A DNA stretch of 64,000 nt from VXMO01 sp965205915 (GCA_965205915.1 OZ242191.1:2046001-2110000), one strand, 5' to 3'. Counted from the first letter of the stretch, positions 48,094 through 57,751 are shown. The notes: generated by a model from the sequence alone, not told the origin. A program made the numbers and translations.

Positions 48094-51000
48094 GTGGGCC
48101 TGAGACTGTTGCCGTTGGTCCTGCGGCGTCTGAGGACGTATGCGCCGCTATTGTTGCCCGTGTTGCTTGGCTCCATGGTGGCGGCGGCGACGATGGCGAG
48201 CATCGTCATCTACACGCAGGCGCTTCGCGATCTCGGCCTGCAGCACGCGATTACTAACGCCGATGAGCGTTCGCTTGATCTTGACGTCTTTTTCCGAACG
48301 TCCGGCATCGAGCGTGACGTGTATGACCCGGCCACGCAGCGTGTGCATTCACGTGTGTTGTCGGCGTTTGACCAACTGGCTGAGCGCGAGGTTCGCAATG
48401 TGCGGTCGTCAACGTTCCTTGTGCCGGTGGACGGATCGGGTGTTATTGACCTTGAGACCACACCGCGCGCTACATTCCACGTGCTCGAATCGACGGATGA
48501 GCTGCTGACCATTGAAGGACGGATGCCGGAGCCGGGCATCGTCGAGATGACGGACGGCGTTGCGACTGTCGAGGCGGCGGCGCTGCGGCAGGGCGCAGAG
48601 TTCCTGGGCCTCTCTATCGGCGACACCGTGACATTTTTTCCGTACTGGGAAGATCTCACGGATCAAGTAAATGTGCGACTGACGGGGCTGGTGACCCCTG
48701 TTGATCCGGATGCGTATTACTGGGATGTCCCGGCGATGCAACGGATTGTCCGCGAGCCAACGCTGCTGAATACCCTGCCGGTGATCGTGACCGAATCGAC
48801 GCTGGTGGACACGATAGGCGTCATGTTCCGCAAGGCGGACGGGTCGTTTTACTCGCGTTATCTGACGAATGCGGACGAGATACGAGCGGCGGATTCAGAG
48901 CGATTTAGCAGGGCAATCGCGAACCTCAATGCCTCATTGGGCGGGACTGTCAGTAGCTATAGGCAGAGTACGGGTCTGGACGACGTGCTGAACACGTATG
49001 ACACGCGGATTCGGTTCATCGAGGCGCCTATCGCCATCATGCTGTTCCTTGTGACGGCGATGGTGCTGTACGCCATCGTGTTCCTGGCCGGCCTCGTGAC
49101 TGACAGGCAGCGGGCGGACGCGGCACTGCTTAGGAGTCGTGGCGCGCGGACGCCGCAGGTTCTTCTGATCTACGCGGTGCAGGGACTCCTGGTGACGGCG
49201 GTGGCGGTTATTGCCGCGCCATTCATCGCGGCGGGGCTGGTGGCGAGCGTCGGGTACTTGCCCGTGTTTGCGTCGCTGGGTGACGGAGGGCCGTTGCGAG
49301 TGTCCGTCACACCGACGGCGTTCGCGCTGGCAGGCGTGGGCGGCGTGCTCGCTCTCGCCGTGCTGCTCATTCCAACTATGCGGCTGGCGCGACGCAACCT
49401 GCTGGAAGAGCGGCGGCTCATCGTGCGCCCGAACCAGGTGGGTTTCGTGCAGCGCTATTACCTGGACGTTGGGTTGGCAGGGGGAGCGTTGCTGTTCTTG
49501 TGGCAGCTGGGGCAGCAGGGATCGCTGGTGGGGGACGCGCTGTCAGGTCAGCAGGGAGCGGACCTTTTCTTGCTCCTGATACCCACGTTGTTCCTTCTTT
49601 CGGCCGGACTACTGTTGCTCAGAGTTCTGCCGCTGATTGGCGGGCTGGTAGCGCGAATCGCCGCGCCCGTGTCGCCGACGTGGTTGGCTCTGGGGCTATG
49701 GCAGGTGGGTCGGAATCCGCTGTCCGTGACGCGGCTGGTGTTGTTGTTGGTGTTGGCTGCCGGACTCGGGGCTTTTGCCGCTAGTTTCGGGGGCACGCTT
49801 GATCGCAGTTATGAGGAGAGAGCGCGGTATGAGGCCGGGGCTGATGTCCGGGTGGAAGGCGCGGCAATCGCTCGAAATAATGGGCGGAGCGAGGATATGC
49901 AGGCGCTGGCGGAGTCGCCGGAGGGTGTGGCCGCCGCCGCGAGAGTGTTGCGCGCGTCGGCCAGTTTTGCCGCAAGCAACTCGACTGAGCGGTTTGAGGT
50001 GTTGGCCGTTGATACGGAGACGCTGGAGGGCGTGACGTGGTGGCGCGACGATTTTGCCTATACATCCGTAGAGGAGACGTTTGGCCTGCTGGACGTGGAG
50101 ACGGTCGAGAACTGGGGAATAGCGCTGCCGGAGGACGCGCGATACCTGGGCCTGTGGATTCGGAGCGCTGAGCAGGAGGATCCTCTTTCACGCCTGGCCG
50201 CGCTCGTGGAGGACGGCAACGGGCGGTATTTCACGATGTACATGGGGTCGCTCGAAAGCACGGAGTGGACGTACCTGGAGGCCCCGCTGGAGCCGGTGCG
50301 CCGGTTCTCGTTCCGGCGCGCGGTGGCAACGTTGGAGCCCGTTGAGCCTTTCACGCTGATATCGCTGCAGATCGTGCAGCGTTCGCGTTCAGAGGGAATG
50401 ACGCCGGGAGCGTTCTACGTGGATGAGATTGTGACACGGACGGCGGCTGAGGGATCGAGCCCCGTTTCGGTACGGAGATTCACGAGCAAGGACGATCTGG
50501 CAGTGATACAGATCGGGCCGCTAACGCGCACGGACTCGTTGCAGCTGTTGGACGGGGCGGGGCGCGACGGCGGGCCGTCATTGTTGTTCAGTTGGGGCGC
50601 GACGACGGCATTTGTGCAGCGGGGATTCTACGCGGGGCCGCAGACGTATGAGCTGCCGATGCTGGTCAGCCCGGGTATCTTGCGGGCGAGCAATCAGCAT
50701 GTTGGGGACACGATGGACATTGGCGTCGGCAGCGCGCGGGCGCCGGGGCGGATTGTCGGGGTGGTTGATTTCTTCCCGACGATGAATCCGACAGAGGGCG
50801 CGGGCTACATCATCACGGACATTGAGGGCCTGTTGCGGCATCAGAACCTTGTGGGGCAGGGTGATGAGACGCAGGCGAACGAGGTTTGGTATCGACTCGA
50901 TGAGGGACTGGAGGGCGAGGAGCGCGTCGCGGTGCTAGAGCGGATTAAGGTGTCGCTGGGAGCGGGCCAGTTCATTGATCGCGAGGAGTTGCTTGCGACA

Positions 51001-51453
51001 TCGCAGGCGGATCCACTTGTGGCGGCTGGATGGGGGGCGCTGTTGCTGGTGGCGTACGGAGCGGTGCTGCTTCTGGGAGGGACGTGCTTCGTGGCGCACT
51101 CGATTTTGACAGTGGGTGAGCGAGGCCGGCAGTTTGCGCTGTTGCGGACGATGGGGCTGAATGGGCCGCAGATTCGGGCCGTTGTGTGGTTTGAGCACAT
51201 GCTCGTGGTGGGCATCGGCATCGGGGCGGGGTTCCTGCTGGGGCAACGAACAGGGGCGCTCTTGATGCCGTTCCTTGACCGGACGCAAGACGGCGTGGCG
51301 GTGCTGCCGCCCTACATCATCGAGACGAGCGTGGTGTCCATCGGGCTGGTATACGGGTTGATGGCGGCGGTGTTCGTAATCGCCACGGGATTCGTCGTGC
51401 GCATGTACAATACGCTAGCCCTCGGTCAGACCCTCCGCATCGGGGAAGACTGA
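48094..51453 (+). CDS. giant FtsX-like ABC transporter permease 2
   Basis: The 1119-residue paralogue begins at GTG 48094, 1 nt after the previous stop. The plan is the same: first helix (YAPLLLPVLLGSMVAAATMA), extracytoplasmic domain, FtsX cluster from about residue 305, second extracytoplasmic domain and a final cluster with GRQFALLRTMGLNGPQIRAVVWFEHMLVVG. The two permeases are homologous but strongly diverged, suggesting a heterodimer. The next gene begins directly after its stop codon, so the operon is tightly coupled. Confidence 0.88.
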   Translation: MGLRLLPLVLRRLRTYAPLLLPVLLGSMVAAATMASIVIYTQALRDLGLQHAITNADERSLDLDVFFRTSGIERDVYDPATQRVHSRVLSAFDQLAEREVRNVRSSTFLVPVDGSGVIDLETTPRATFHVLESTDELLTIEGRMPEPGIVEMTDGVATVEAAALRQGAEFLGLSIGDTVTFFPYWEDLTDQVNVRLTGLVTPVDPDAYYWDVPAMQRIVREPTLLNTLPVIVTESTLVDTIGVMFRKADGSFYSRYLTNADEIRAADSERFSRAIANLNASLGGTVSSYRQSTGLDDVLNTYDTRIRFIEAPIAIMLFLVTAMVLYAIVFLAGLVTDRQRADAALLRSRGARTPQVLLIYAVQGLLVTAVAVIAAPFIAAGLVASVGYLPVFASLGDGGPLRVSVTPTAFALAGVGGVLALAVLLIPTMRLARRNLLEERRLIVRPNQVGFVQRYYLDVGLAGGALLFLWQLGQQGSLVGDALSGQQGADLFLLLIPTLFLLSAGLLLLRVLPLIGGLVARIAAPVSPTWLALGLWQVGRNPLSVTRLVLLLVLAAGLGAFAASFGGTLDRSYEERARYEAGADVRVEGAAIARNNGRSEDMQALAESPEGVAAAARVLRASASFAASNSTERFEVLAVDTETLEGVTWWRDDFAYTSVEETFGLLDVETVENWGIALPEDARYLGLWIRSAEQEDPLSRLAALVEDGNGRYFTMYMGSLESTEWTYLEAPLEPVRRFSFRRAVATLEPVEPFTLISLQIVQRSRSEGMTPGAFYVDEIVTRTAAEGSSPVSVRRFTSKDDLAVIQIGPLTRTDSLQLLDGAGRDGGPSLLFSWGATTAFVQRGFYAGPQTYELPMLVSPGILRASNQHVGDTMDIGVGSARAPGRIVGVVDFFPTMNPTEGAGYIITDIEGLLRHQNLVGQGDETQANEVWYRLDEGLEGEERVAVLERIKVSLGAGQFIDREELLATSQADPLVAAGWGALLLVAYGAVLLLGGTCFVAHSILTVGERGRQFALLRTMGLNGPQIRAVVWFEHMLVVGIGIGAGFLLGQRTGALLMPFLDRTQDGVAVLPPYIIETSVVSIGLVYGLMAAVFVIATGFVVRMYNTLALGQTLRIGED

Positions 51454-52383
51454 GTGGCAGTCATACATTCAACAATGACCAATCACGCAACTCCAGGCGA
51501 TCTCCATATCATCTGCCGCGATCTGTTCAAGATCTACAAGGCTCAAGACCTTGAGGTCGTTGCGCTGCGCGGGCTGGATTTCCAAGCCGTCCGGGGCGAA
51601 ATTGTCGCCATTGTCGGCGCGAGCGGCAGTGGCAAGTCGACACTTCTCAACATCCTCGCGGGGTACGACACGCCATCGGCGGGCGATATCCGCGTGGGCG
51701 ACCGCGATCTGCTGGTCATGCGCGGGCGGGCGGTGGAATCGTACCGGCTGCGTGAGGTCGGGTTCGTCTGGCAGCAGACGGGCCGCAACCTGGTTCCTTA
51801 TCTGACAGCGCGTGAAAACGTGGAACTACCGATGCTGCTGGCCGGTCTGGGCGGCTCACAGCGTCGGGAGCGGGCGGCGGAGTTGCTGGACGCCGTGGGG
51901 CTTTCGGAGCGCGGGAGGCATCACGCGAATGAGTTGTCCGGCGGCGAGCAGCAACGGGTGGCCATCGCGATTGCGCTGGCGAATCAACCCGCTTTGCTGT
52001 TGGCGGACGAGCCAACCGGTGAGCTTGATACGGAGACGGCCCGGACGGTGATGAACCTGTTCCAGTCGCTGAGGGATCGTTACGGCACGACGGTTGTCAT
52101 CGTGAGCCACGACCCGGAGATTTCGGACTTTGTTGACCGGGTGATCATCATTCGGGACGGACGGGCGAGCGCGGAAATCGTGTCGCTGCACTCGTTTCGA
52201 CGGAGCGAACCCGACGGCGCGTCCGACTCACCGCGCGAGTATGTGTTGGTGGACAGCATGGGGCGTCTGCAGTTGCCCCGGGAGTTGATGGATCGCGTGC
52301 GGCTGCGGGAGCGGGCCGTGGTGACGATTGACGGGGATCGCGTCATTGTGACGCCATCGGATTCGGGTGAATTGCTGGCATGA
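51454..52383 (+). CDS. MacB/LolD-type ABC transporter ATPase 1
   Basis: The 309-residue ATPase has Walker A GASGSGKST, Q-loop GFVWQQTGRNLVPYLTARENV, signature LSGGEQQRVAIAIALAN, Walker B ALLLADEPTGELD and switch VSHDPEI. A C-terminal extension of about 60 residues (SMGRLQLPRELMDRVRLRERAVVTIDGDRV) resembles an AbrB/TOBE-like strand module not usual in LolD. The GTG start abuts the permease stop, and the 3' end overlaps the next gene by 4 nt (ATGA). Confidence 0.92.
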   Translation: MAVIHSTMTNHATPGDLHIICRDLFKIYKAQDLEVVALRGLDFQAVRGEIVAIVGASGSGKSTLLNILAGYDTPSAGDIRVGDRDLLVMRGRAVESYRLREVGFVWQQTGRNLVPYLTARENVELPMLLAGLGGSQRRERAAELLDAVGLSERGRHHANELSGGEQQRVAIAIALANQPALLLADEPTGELDTETARTVMNLFQSLRDRYGTTVVIVSHDPEISDFVDRVIIIRDGRASAEIVSLHSFRRSEPDGASDSPREYVLVDSMGRLQLPRELMDRVRLRERAVVTIDGDRVIVTPSDSGELLA

Positions 52384-53117
52384 CTAGCGCATCACGCGAC
52401 GGCGCGGGCCCGGAGATTCTCGCTGAGGCGCGGGGCGTCGAACGGGTGTACACGCTGGGCGCGGAACAACTGCACGCGCTGCGTGGCGTTGATATGCATG
52501 GCAGAGCAGGAGAGTTCATCGCGCTGATCGGGCGCTCAGGCTCCGGCAAGACGACGCTGTTGAACATCCTGGCAGGGCTGGATCGGGCAACGGCGGGCGA
52601 GGCGTTCCTGGCAGGGCAGCGGCTGAACGGGCTTTCAGAGGAAGGCCGGGCTACGTTGAGGCGTCAGCACGTCGGTATTGTATTTCAATCGTCATCGCTT
52701 ATGCCGCTGCTGACGGCGGCGGAGAACGTGGAGCTACCGCTGCGCATCTCAGGTTGGTCGCGCAAAGATCGGGAGGAACGAGCGCGAGAGGTCATGGACC
52801 GGGTGGGACTGGTCCACCGGATGAGGCATCGGCCGTATGAATTGTCAGGCGGTGAACAGCAGAGGGTCGGCATCGCCCGAGCGATTGCTTCGAAACCGAG
52901 CGTGGTGATGGCTGATGAGCCGACGGGTGAGCTTGATTCCGTGTCGGCGCAAACGGTGTTCACGCTGTTCAGAAGCCTGGTGGAGGAAGAAAAAGTTCTC
53001 ATCATCGCGGCAACACACGACCGCGCAATCATGTCGCGGGCCGACCGTGTACTTGAACTGCGCGACGGCCTGCTGACTCGTGAGACGACGCAGGAGCGTC
53101 AGCCGGTGGCGGAGTAA
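52380..53117 (+). CDS. MacB/LolD-type ABC transporter ATPase 2
   Basis: The 245-residue ATPase has Walker A GRSGSGKTT, Q-loop GIVFQSSSLMPLLTAAENVELP, signature LSGGEQQRVGIARAIA, Walker B VVMADEPTGELD and switch ATHDRAI. It lacks the C-terminal extension of ATPase 1, so its length is typical of LolD. Two different ATPases with two different permeases imply either a heteromeric pump or two related pumps sharing one operon. Confidence 0.92.
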   Translation: MTSASRDGAGPEILAEARGVERVYTLGAEQLHALRGVDMHGRAGEFIALIGRSGSGKTTLLNILAGLDRATAGEAFLAGQRLNGLSEEGRATLRRQHVGIVFQSSSLMPLLTAAENVELPLRISGWSRKDREERAREVMDRVGLVHRMRHRPYELSGGEQQRVGIARAIASKPSVVMADEPTGELDSVSAQTVFTLFRSLVEEEKVLIIAATHDRAIMSRADRVLELRDGLLTRETTQERQPVAE

Positions 53118-53186
53118 GATAGGAATACGAACCCGCTCACTATTTGAGAGAATCGCTGAACCTTTAGGGACGTTTTGGAGGCGGTC

Positions 53187-53720
53187 ATGGAAAAGATGAC
53201 CATCAGGGTGACACTACAAGACGGTGACCTGGTGCCGGAGCAGGCGCTGGACATTGAGGACGGGCTGGAGTTGGTCGTCACGGTGCGCAAAGTATCTGAC
53301 GGAGCGATGGCCGTGGCCTCTGCGAACGCCGAGTACGATTCCGGTGAGGAGCCCCCGTCGTCGTCCGCGCGTCTCACGGAAGATGAGGCATGGGATCTTA
53401 TGAAAGAGCTCGGCCCTGACCGCTACCGTATCGAAGTATTGCCCCCATACGCCCAATTTGCACTCGACGACGAGAAATCCTCCAAGATTGGCAAGAAGTT
53501 CATGGCGACGTGCGATGACGGTGTCATCAACCCCATGTTCCCAATGCGGGCCGAAGACGGAATCGAGTTCATGGCGACCGTCGAAGAGGAGTGCCCGGCC
53601 GTCATCGTGTGGGAAGACGCGGCGCTAGGACGGCGCATGGCGGAAATTGATGCACGCAACGAGCCGCCCCTTAGCCAGGAGGAGGTAGAAGAGCTACGCA
53701 GGTACCTCCGCGAAGACTGA
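53187..53720 (+). CDS. putative antitoxin-like protein with two DUF104-like segments
   Basis: The 177-residue protein starts at ATG 53187, with GGAGG 5 nt upstream. Residues 4-33 (TIRVTLQDGDLVPEQALDIEDGLELVVTV) and about 103-130 (KFMATCDDGVINPMFPMRAEDGIEFMATV) both follow the DUF104-like strand-loop-strand pattern: a DG-[VL]-[IV]-x-P core, then an [IL]-x-[DE]-G-[ILM]-E segment. DUF104 occurs in small antitoxin-like proteins. The frame that follows encodes a RelE/ParE-like toxin fold. The antitoxin role is inference from that neighbour. Confidence 0.6.
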   Translation: MEKMTIRVTLQDGDLVPEQALDIEDGLELVVTVRKVSDGAMAVASANAEYDSGEEPPSSSARLTEDEAWDLMKELGPDRYRIEVLPPYAQFALDDEKSSKIGKKFMATCDDGVINPMFPMRAEDGIEFMATVEEECPAVIVWEDAALGRRMAEIDARNEPPLSQEEVEELRRYLRED

Positions 53721-53769
53721 GTTCACGTCGTCGGTCAGGCGTTGGTATAACGGACTAAACGATCAGGTA

Positions 53770-53967
53770 TTGCGCCACAGGCTTGAGAGAGTGCTTGAGC
53801 AGTTGCGGTCGGCTAGAGACATCAGAGACTTACGAGGTGTTGTCAGATTGCGGGATGAGCCCGGCCGTGCCTATCGGATCCGTATCGGCAAATTCAGGCT
53901 GCTGTTCCGTCTACGGAGCGATACTCTCGTCATTTACGAAATTGGCTTGAGAGATGAGGTTTATTAG
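53770..53967 (+). CDS. RelE/ParE-like toxin, start codon missing or degenerate
   Basis: The open frame begins after a TAG at 53686-53688 and reads EFTSSVRRWYNGLNDQVLRH before the first usable start, a TTG at 53770. From there it continues RLERVLEQLRSARDIRDLRG, then RAYRIRIGKFRLLFRLRSDTLVIYEIGLRDEVY. The whole stretch from about 53719 is a recognisable RelE/ParE fold, including the RIGKFRLLF strand with its basic residues. Starting at TTG would remove the first strand and helix. The gene is therefore either a decayed toxin or uses a non-standard start coupled to the upstream stop codon. Confidence 0.55.
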   Translation: MRHRLERVLEQLRSARDIRDLRGVVRLRDEPGRAYRIRIGKFRLLFRLRSDTLVIYEIGLRDEVY

Positions 53968-53989
53968 GCCTCGCCCTAACTCAGCGTCC

Positions 53990-54868
53990 TCACCCCCGCG
54001 CCGCAGCCACCATCTCCGCGATAGCCGGCAGATCCTCCGCCCTGCGGTACGCAATCATCAACTCGTCGACGCCGAAGGATTCCATGCGATCCAGGTGTTC
54101 CCGTAGGTTCGCGGCATCCGTAAACACCAACTCCGCAGCCAACTCTTCATAGCTGGCCGTGTTCGGTTCGCGTCCGCAGAGTTGTTGCAGGTTGTAGTTG
54201 CGGCCAAAGTTTGTGACCCACCACTCGCGAACCTCTTCCGGCTCGACGTAGCCAAGCGTCGTCGTAACCTCAAAGTCGGGGTTCTTGGCTGCTTTCTTTG
54301 TCTCCTGCGCCGTGCCCAACAGGGTGGGGTTGCTTGTGTAGAGGTGGACGCCATCCGCGGTGTCGCGGGCGATATCCAGCCAGTAGCGGCTCATGGATGC
54401 GATGGCGATTGAGATGTGATCCTGGACGGGCTGCACCCGCTGTGAGACCTCCTTGTAGTTGAATGCCACGCCCTCCATGCTGACGGTCTCACCCGCGAGG
54501 AGGCCGTTGATGATGGTGATGGCCTCCGTGACCGCCTCATCCGGACGGTCAGCGTCGATGCTGGCGATGTAGGGGCGAGAACCGCGTCCCAAGGAGAGAT
54601 CGACTCGTCCGCCGGAGAGTTGATCAAGCGTGGCGGCGCCGTGGGCGATGACGGCGGGGTTGCGGTGGTAGGGCGCCATGACACCGACACCGATGCGCGG
54701 TGTTGTGGTGTACATGGCGGCGAGGGTGGCCGTCGTCCAGACTTCCCACTGAGAGAAGGCCGCGTCCGGTATCCAGATGCGCTCGAAGCCGTAAGAGTCG
54801 TAGTTGCGGATGTAGTCCACGAGTTCCGTGACGGGGGTTCGGACGGCGAGTTCAACACCGATGCGCAT
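53990..54868 (-). CDS. LLM-class flavin-dependent oxidoreductase
   Basis: The 292-residue luciferase-like TIM barrel begins MRIGVELAVRTPVTELVDYIRN. It has the WIPDAAFSQWEVWTTATLAAM segment and the family signature RIGVGVMAPYHRNPAVIAHGAATLDQLSGGRVDLSLGRG. This resembles F420-dependent methylenetetrahydromethanopterin reductase-like members; FMN or F420 may be the cofactor. Such enzymes are greatly expanded in SAR202-type Chloroflexota. The second ATG (54868) has AGGAG at good spacing and is preferred to 54883. Confidence 0.92.
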   Translation of the reverse strand: MRIGVELAVRTPVTELVDYIRNYDSYGFERIWIPDAAFSQWEVWTTATLAAMYTTTPRIGVGVMAPYHRNPAVIAHGAATLDQLSGGRVDLSLGRGSRPYIASIDADRPDEAVTEAITIINGLLAGETVSMEGVAFNYKEVSQRVQPVQDHISIAIASMSRYWLDIARDTADGVHLYTSNPTLLGTAQETKKAAKNPDFEVTTTLGYVEPEEVREWWVTNFGRNYNLQQLCGREPNTASYEELAAELVFTDAANLREHLDRMESFGVDELMIAYRRAEDLPAIAEMVAAARG

Positions 54869-55067
54869 AGAAGGTCTCCTCATATCTACGTATGGATGTG
54901 ATTAGGGTGTGCTTTGAGGGTTGGGGCGTCAAGGGATTTTAAAGTTCGCGATGGAGCTTGGTTGGTGGGTGGAGTTGGCGTGCCGCGTTCCGGCTTTGCA
55001 GAGCCAAGGGTCGTGAGGCGTCTATGATTGAGGGGCGAGTGTTTGCATTAGAGGAGGGTTGGCGCGG

Positions 55068-56324
55068 GTGTTAGAACAGATTCTGTCCGATTTTCAGACG
55101 ATCCTTGATGATCCTGGGCCGTTCGTGCGCTTTGCCGCTGTGTGGGGCGGCGTGGCGCTGACCCTGATGCTGGTGACGTGGTTGGCGCTGCCGCCGCTCA
55201 TTCGCGGTTTCCTGCGGGCATTGGATCGCGTCTTCCCCGGCGGGTTCGAGTGGTTGCATGCCGATCTAAGTTCGATGGTTGTGCGGGCCACGTGGCTCAT
55301 CATCATCATCGCTACCATAGAGACCTCCGCGGCGTTCGTGCTTGGGTATTCCTCCCTGGCACAGGGATCAATGTTGGCGGCGGGGCAGTGGCTGTTGGAG
55401 ACGGCGGTTGCCAATGCGCTGCCGGTGATTCTCATTGTTATTGGCGGCGCGATTGCGATGCGCATTGTAAGATTCAGCGTGCCGCGGTTGGTGGAGTCCA
55501 ACATACGGGCACGGGCGCAAGTGGGGCTGGAGGAGGAGATTCAGAAGAATATCCGAACCCTTTCCGATGTGATAGTCGGAACCTCAAGGGCCGCCATTGT
55601 GGTGCTGACGGTATTCCTGTCGATGGATCAGATTGGGGTCGATCTTGCGCCATTGCTTGTCGCGGCGGGCGCGCTTGCAGTGGGTGTAGGATTCGCGGTG
55701 CAAAACCTGATTCGGGACGTGCTGGGCGGCATATTCATCACGCTGGAGAATCAGTACCGGGTTGGCGATGTAGTGAGAATCGCGGGCATCGGCGGGTTGG
55801 TGGAGGACATCAACCTGCGGCGGACGCTGCTGCGTGACCTGGACTACCGGCAGCACACGATACCGAACGGAACTATTACGACGACGACGAACTACACGAA
55901 AGATAAGTCGCGCGTGAACATCAACATCGGCGTGGCGTACAAGACGGACCTGGAGCAGGCATTTGAGGTGCTAAATCGGGTGGGCCAGGAACTGACCAAC
56001 GACGAAGAGTGGGGCCCAATCATTCTTGATCCTATCAAGGCGTTGCGCGTCGATAGCTTTGGCGACTCGGCAATCGAAATCAAGGTGCTTGGAGAGGTTC
56101 TGCCCATCCGACAGTGGGACGTGGCAGGAGAGTATCGGCTGCGAGTGAAGCGCGCGTTGGACGAAGCGGGCATCGAGATTCCGTTCCCGCATCGCACGCT
56201 GTACATGGGTGACACGACACCGGAAGCGTTGGCAATTCGTGGCGCAATCATGGATGCGCAGCAAGAGGCGACCAGGATGGCGACGCCGGAGAGCGGGGCG
56301 TCCGAACCGGAGCGCCCCGCATAA
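55068..56324 (+). CDS. small-conductance mechanosensitive channel (MscS family)
   Basis: About 418 residues. Membrane helices lie near residues 22-45, 75-95 and 115-140, and the pore helix carries GALAVGVGFAVQNLIRDVLGGIFI. It is followed by the MscS beta domain (VGDVVRIAGIGGLVEDINLRRTLLRDLDYRQHTIPNGTI) and an alpha/beta C-terminal domain. It opens on membrane tension to release solutes. GTG 55068 is chosen because GGAGGG lies 9 nt upstream; the TTG at 55059 abuts the ribosome site. Confidence 0.92.
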   Translation: MLEQILSDFQTILDDPGPFVRFAAVWGGVALTLMLVTWLALPPLIRGFLRALDRVFPGGFEWLHADLSSMVVRATWLIIIIATIETSAAFVLGYSSLAQGSMLAAGQWLLETAVANALPVILIVIGGAIAMRIVRFSVPRLVESNIRARAQVGLEEEIQKNIRTLSDVIVGTSRAAIVVLTVFLSMDQIGVDLAPLLVAAGALAVGVGFAVQNLIRDVLGGIFITLENQYRVGDVVRIAGIGGLVEDINLRRTLLRDLDYRQHTIPNGTITTTTNYTKDKSRVNINIGVAYKTDLEQAFEVLNRVGQELTNDEEWGPIILDPIKALRVDSFGDSAIEIKVLGEVLPIRQWDVAGEYRLRVKRALDEAGIEIPFPHRTLYMGDTTPEALAIRGAIMDAQQEATRMATPESGASEPERPA

Positions 56325-56348
56325 CGGGTCGTTTCAACCACTGAACCC

Positions 56349-57161
56349 ATGGCAGAGCCACTCTTAGAGCATTGGGCCGATGTTGAAGCCCGTATCAGGG
56401 CTGCAAACCACGTTCTGCTGGCGTGCGATTTTGACGGGACACTGTCGCCGATTGTGCCCCGCCCGGAAGATGCCTACATCCTGCCGGACTGCGCGGCGGC
56501 GCTGCGGGAACTATCGGAACTGACCAAGTATGACGTGGCCATCGTGAGCGGCCGCGCGCTTGCGGACGTGAAGGCGCGGGCGGGCCTGCAAAACGCACTC
56601 TACTCCGGCAATCACGGCATGGAAATCGAGGCGCCGGGCCTGGTGATTGAGGATGAGGTTGCGGAAAGGGCGCGGGCCGTGATGTCGCAACTTCGTCAGG
56701 CGCTGGCGCCGGTGGTTGGGCAGGTCAGCGGCGCGTTCGTGGAGGACAAGAGTATCAGCCTGAGCGTCCACTACCGCATGACGCCGGATCAGCTGGAGCC
56801 GGATGTTCAGGAACGAGTGGGGCAGGCGACGGCGGATGCGGTGGCGAACGGTGATGTCATCGTCGTGCAGGGAAAACGGGTGCTGGACGTGCGACCCGCT
56901 GCGGCGCGCGACAAAGGGATGGCGCTACGATTCCTGATGGAGATTCTTTCTGAACGCACGGCCGGGGAGAGCAGGCTCCCAATCTATGTTGGGGACGACA
57001 CGACGGATGAGGACGCGTTTCAAGAGGTCAATCGGAACGATGGGGTTTCCGTGTTGGTGGGCCCGATTGAGCGTGCGACGGTTGCGCGGTATCGTGTGGA
57101 GTCACCGGAGGATGTGGCTGAGTTTCTGAGGCGGTTGGCGAATTTGGGCAGGCGCGCCTAA
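56349..57161 (+). CDS. otsB: trehalose-6-phosphate phosphatase
   Basis: This HAD-superfamily phosphatase of 270 residues has motif I LACDFDGTLSPIV (nucleophile Asp), motif II VSGRA, the cap region GNHGMEIEAPG and motif IV YVGDDTTDEDAF. It makes trehalose from trehalose 6-phosphate. No synthase (otsA) is in the window. It follows the MscS channel gene by 24 bp, so the two may form an osmotic-stress operon, with the channel releasing solutes and this enzyme helping to make a compatible solute. Confidence 0.92.
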   Translation: MAEPLLEHWADVEARIRAANHVLLACDFDGTLSPIVPRPEDAYILPDCAAALRELSELTKYDVAIVSGRALADVKARAGLQNALYSGNHGMEIEAPGLVIEDEVAERARAVMSQLRQALAPVVGQVSGAFVEDKSISLSVHYRMTPDQLEPDVQERVGQATADAVANGDVIVVQGKRVLDVRPAAARDKGMALRFLMEILSERTAGESRLPIYVGDDTTDEDAFQEVNRNDGVSVLVGPIERATVARYRVESPEDVAEFLRRLANLGRRA

Positions 57162-57218
57162 ATGTGCGATTCGATATGATTGACGGGAATAGGCATCTGT
57201 ACGCGGGAGGTTTGAGAA

Positions 57219-57674
57219 ATGAATGCTGACGAAATCATGTCGTTCCCTGTTCAAACCGTTCGTGCTGACGCGACGGTTGTGGATGCGGCGAACATCATGC
57301 TGGATCGCAACATCAGCGCGCTCCCCGTTGTGAATGATCGCGACCATCTTGTTGGCATCATGAGCCACTCCAACTTCTTCCTTCACCCGATCCGCGATCC
57401 CGGGATGCATGGCACCGTCTTCGAGCTATTCGGCAAGGTTGTGACTGAGGGGAACCTGAATCACCTGGCGGGAATGCTCGCCCAGGTACCCGTTTCCACT
57501 GTGATGTCCACTCCGGTCGTCACGATTAATGAGGACACGCACATAGAGGAAATCGTCCGCATAATGACCCAACGACGCCTAAAGCGGCTCCCCGTTGTGC
57601 GTGGCGATGAGATCGTGGGAATGGTGACGCGGCACGACTTTCTCAGGTTTGCAACCACAGGCGGCCTTTCGTAG
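57219..57674 (+). CDS. CBS-domain pair protein
   Basis: The 151-residue protein consists of two CBS domains. The first has MSFPVQTVRADATVVDAANIMLDRNISALPVV, and the second begins MSTPVVTINEDTHIEEIVRIM and continues to RLKRLPVVRGDEIVGMVTRHDFL. Between them an insert contains LGMIL-like helical residues and FFLHPIRDPGMHG. CBS pairs bind adenine nucleotides and act as energy sensors. No partner enzyme is fused, so it is a stand-alone regulator. It is preceded by GGGAGG. Confidence 0.88.
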   Translation: MNADEIMSFPVQTVRADATVVDAANIMLDRNISALPVVNDRDHLVGIMSHSNFFLHPIRDPGMHGTVFELFGKVVTEGNLNHLAGMLAQVPVSTVMSTPVVTINEDTHIEEIVRIMTQRRLKRLPVVRGDEIVGMVTRHDFLRFATTGGLS

Positions 57675-57751
57675 CGTCGACCGAGGGGCGCCGCAACTAA
57701 ATCCGTCGGCGGGCGCTAAGTCCCCCGACGCCACAACGCATTGGGGGGCTA

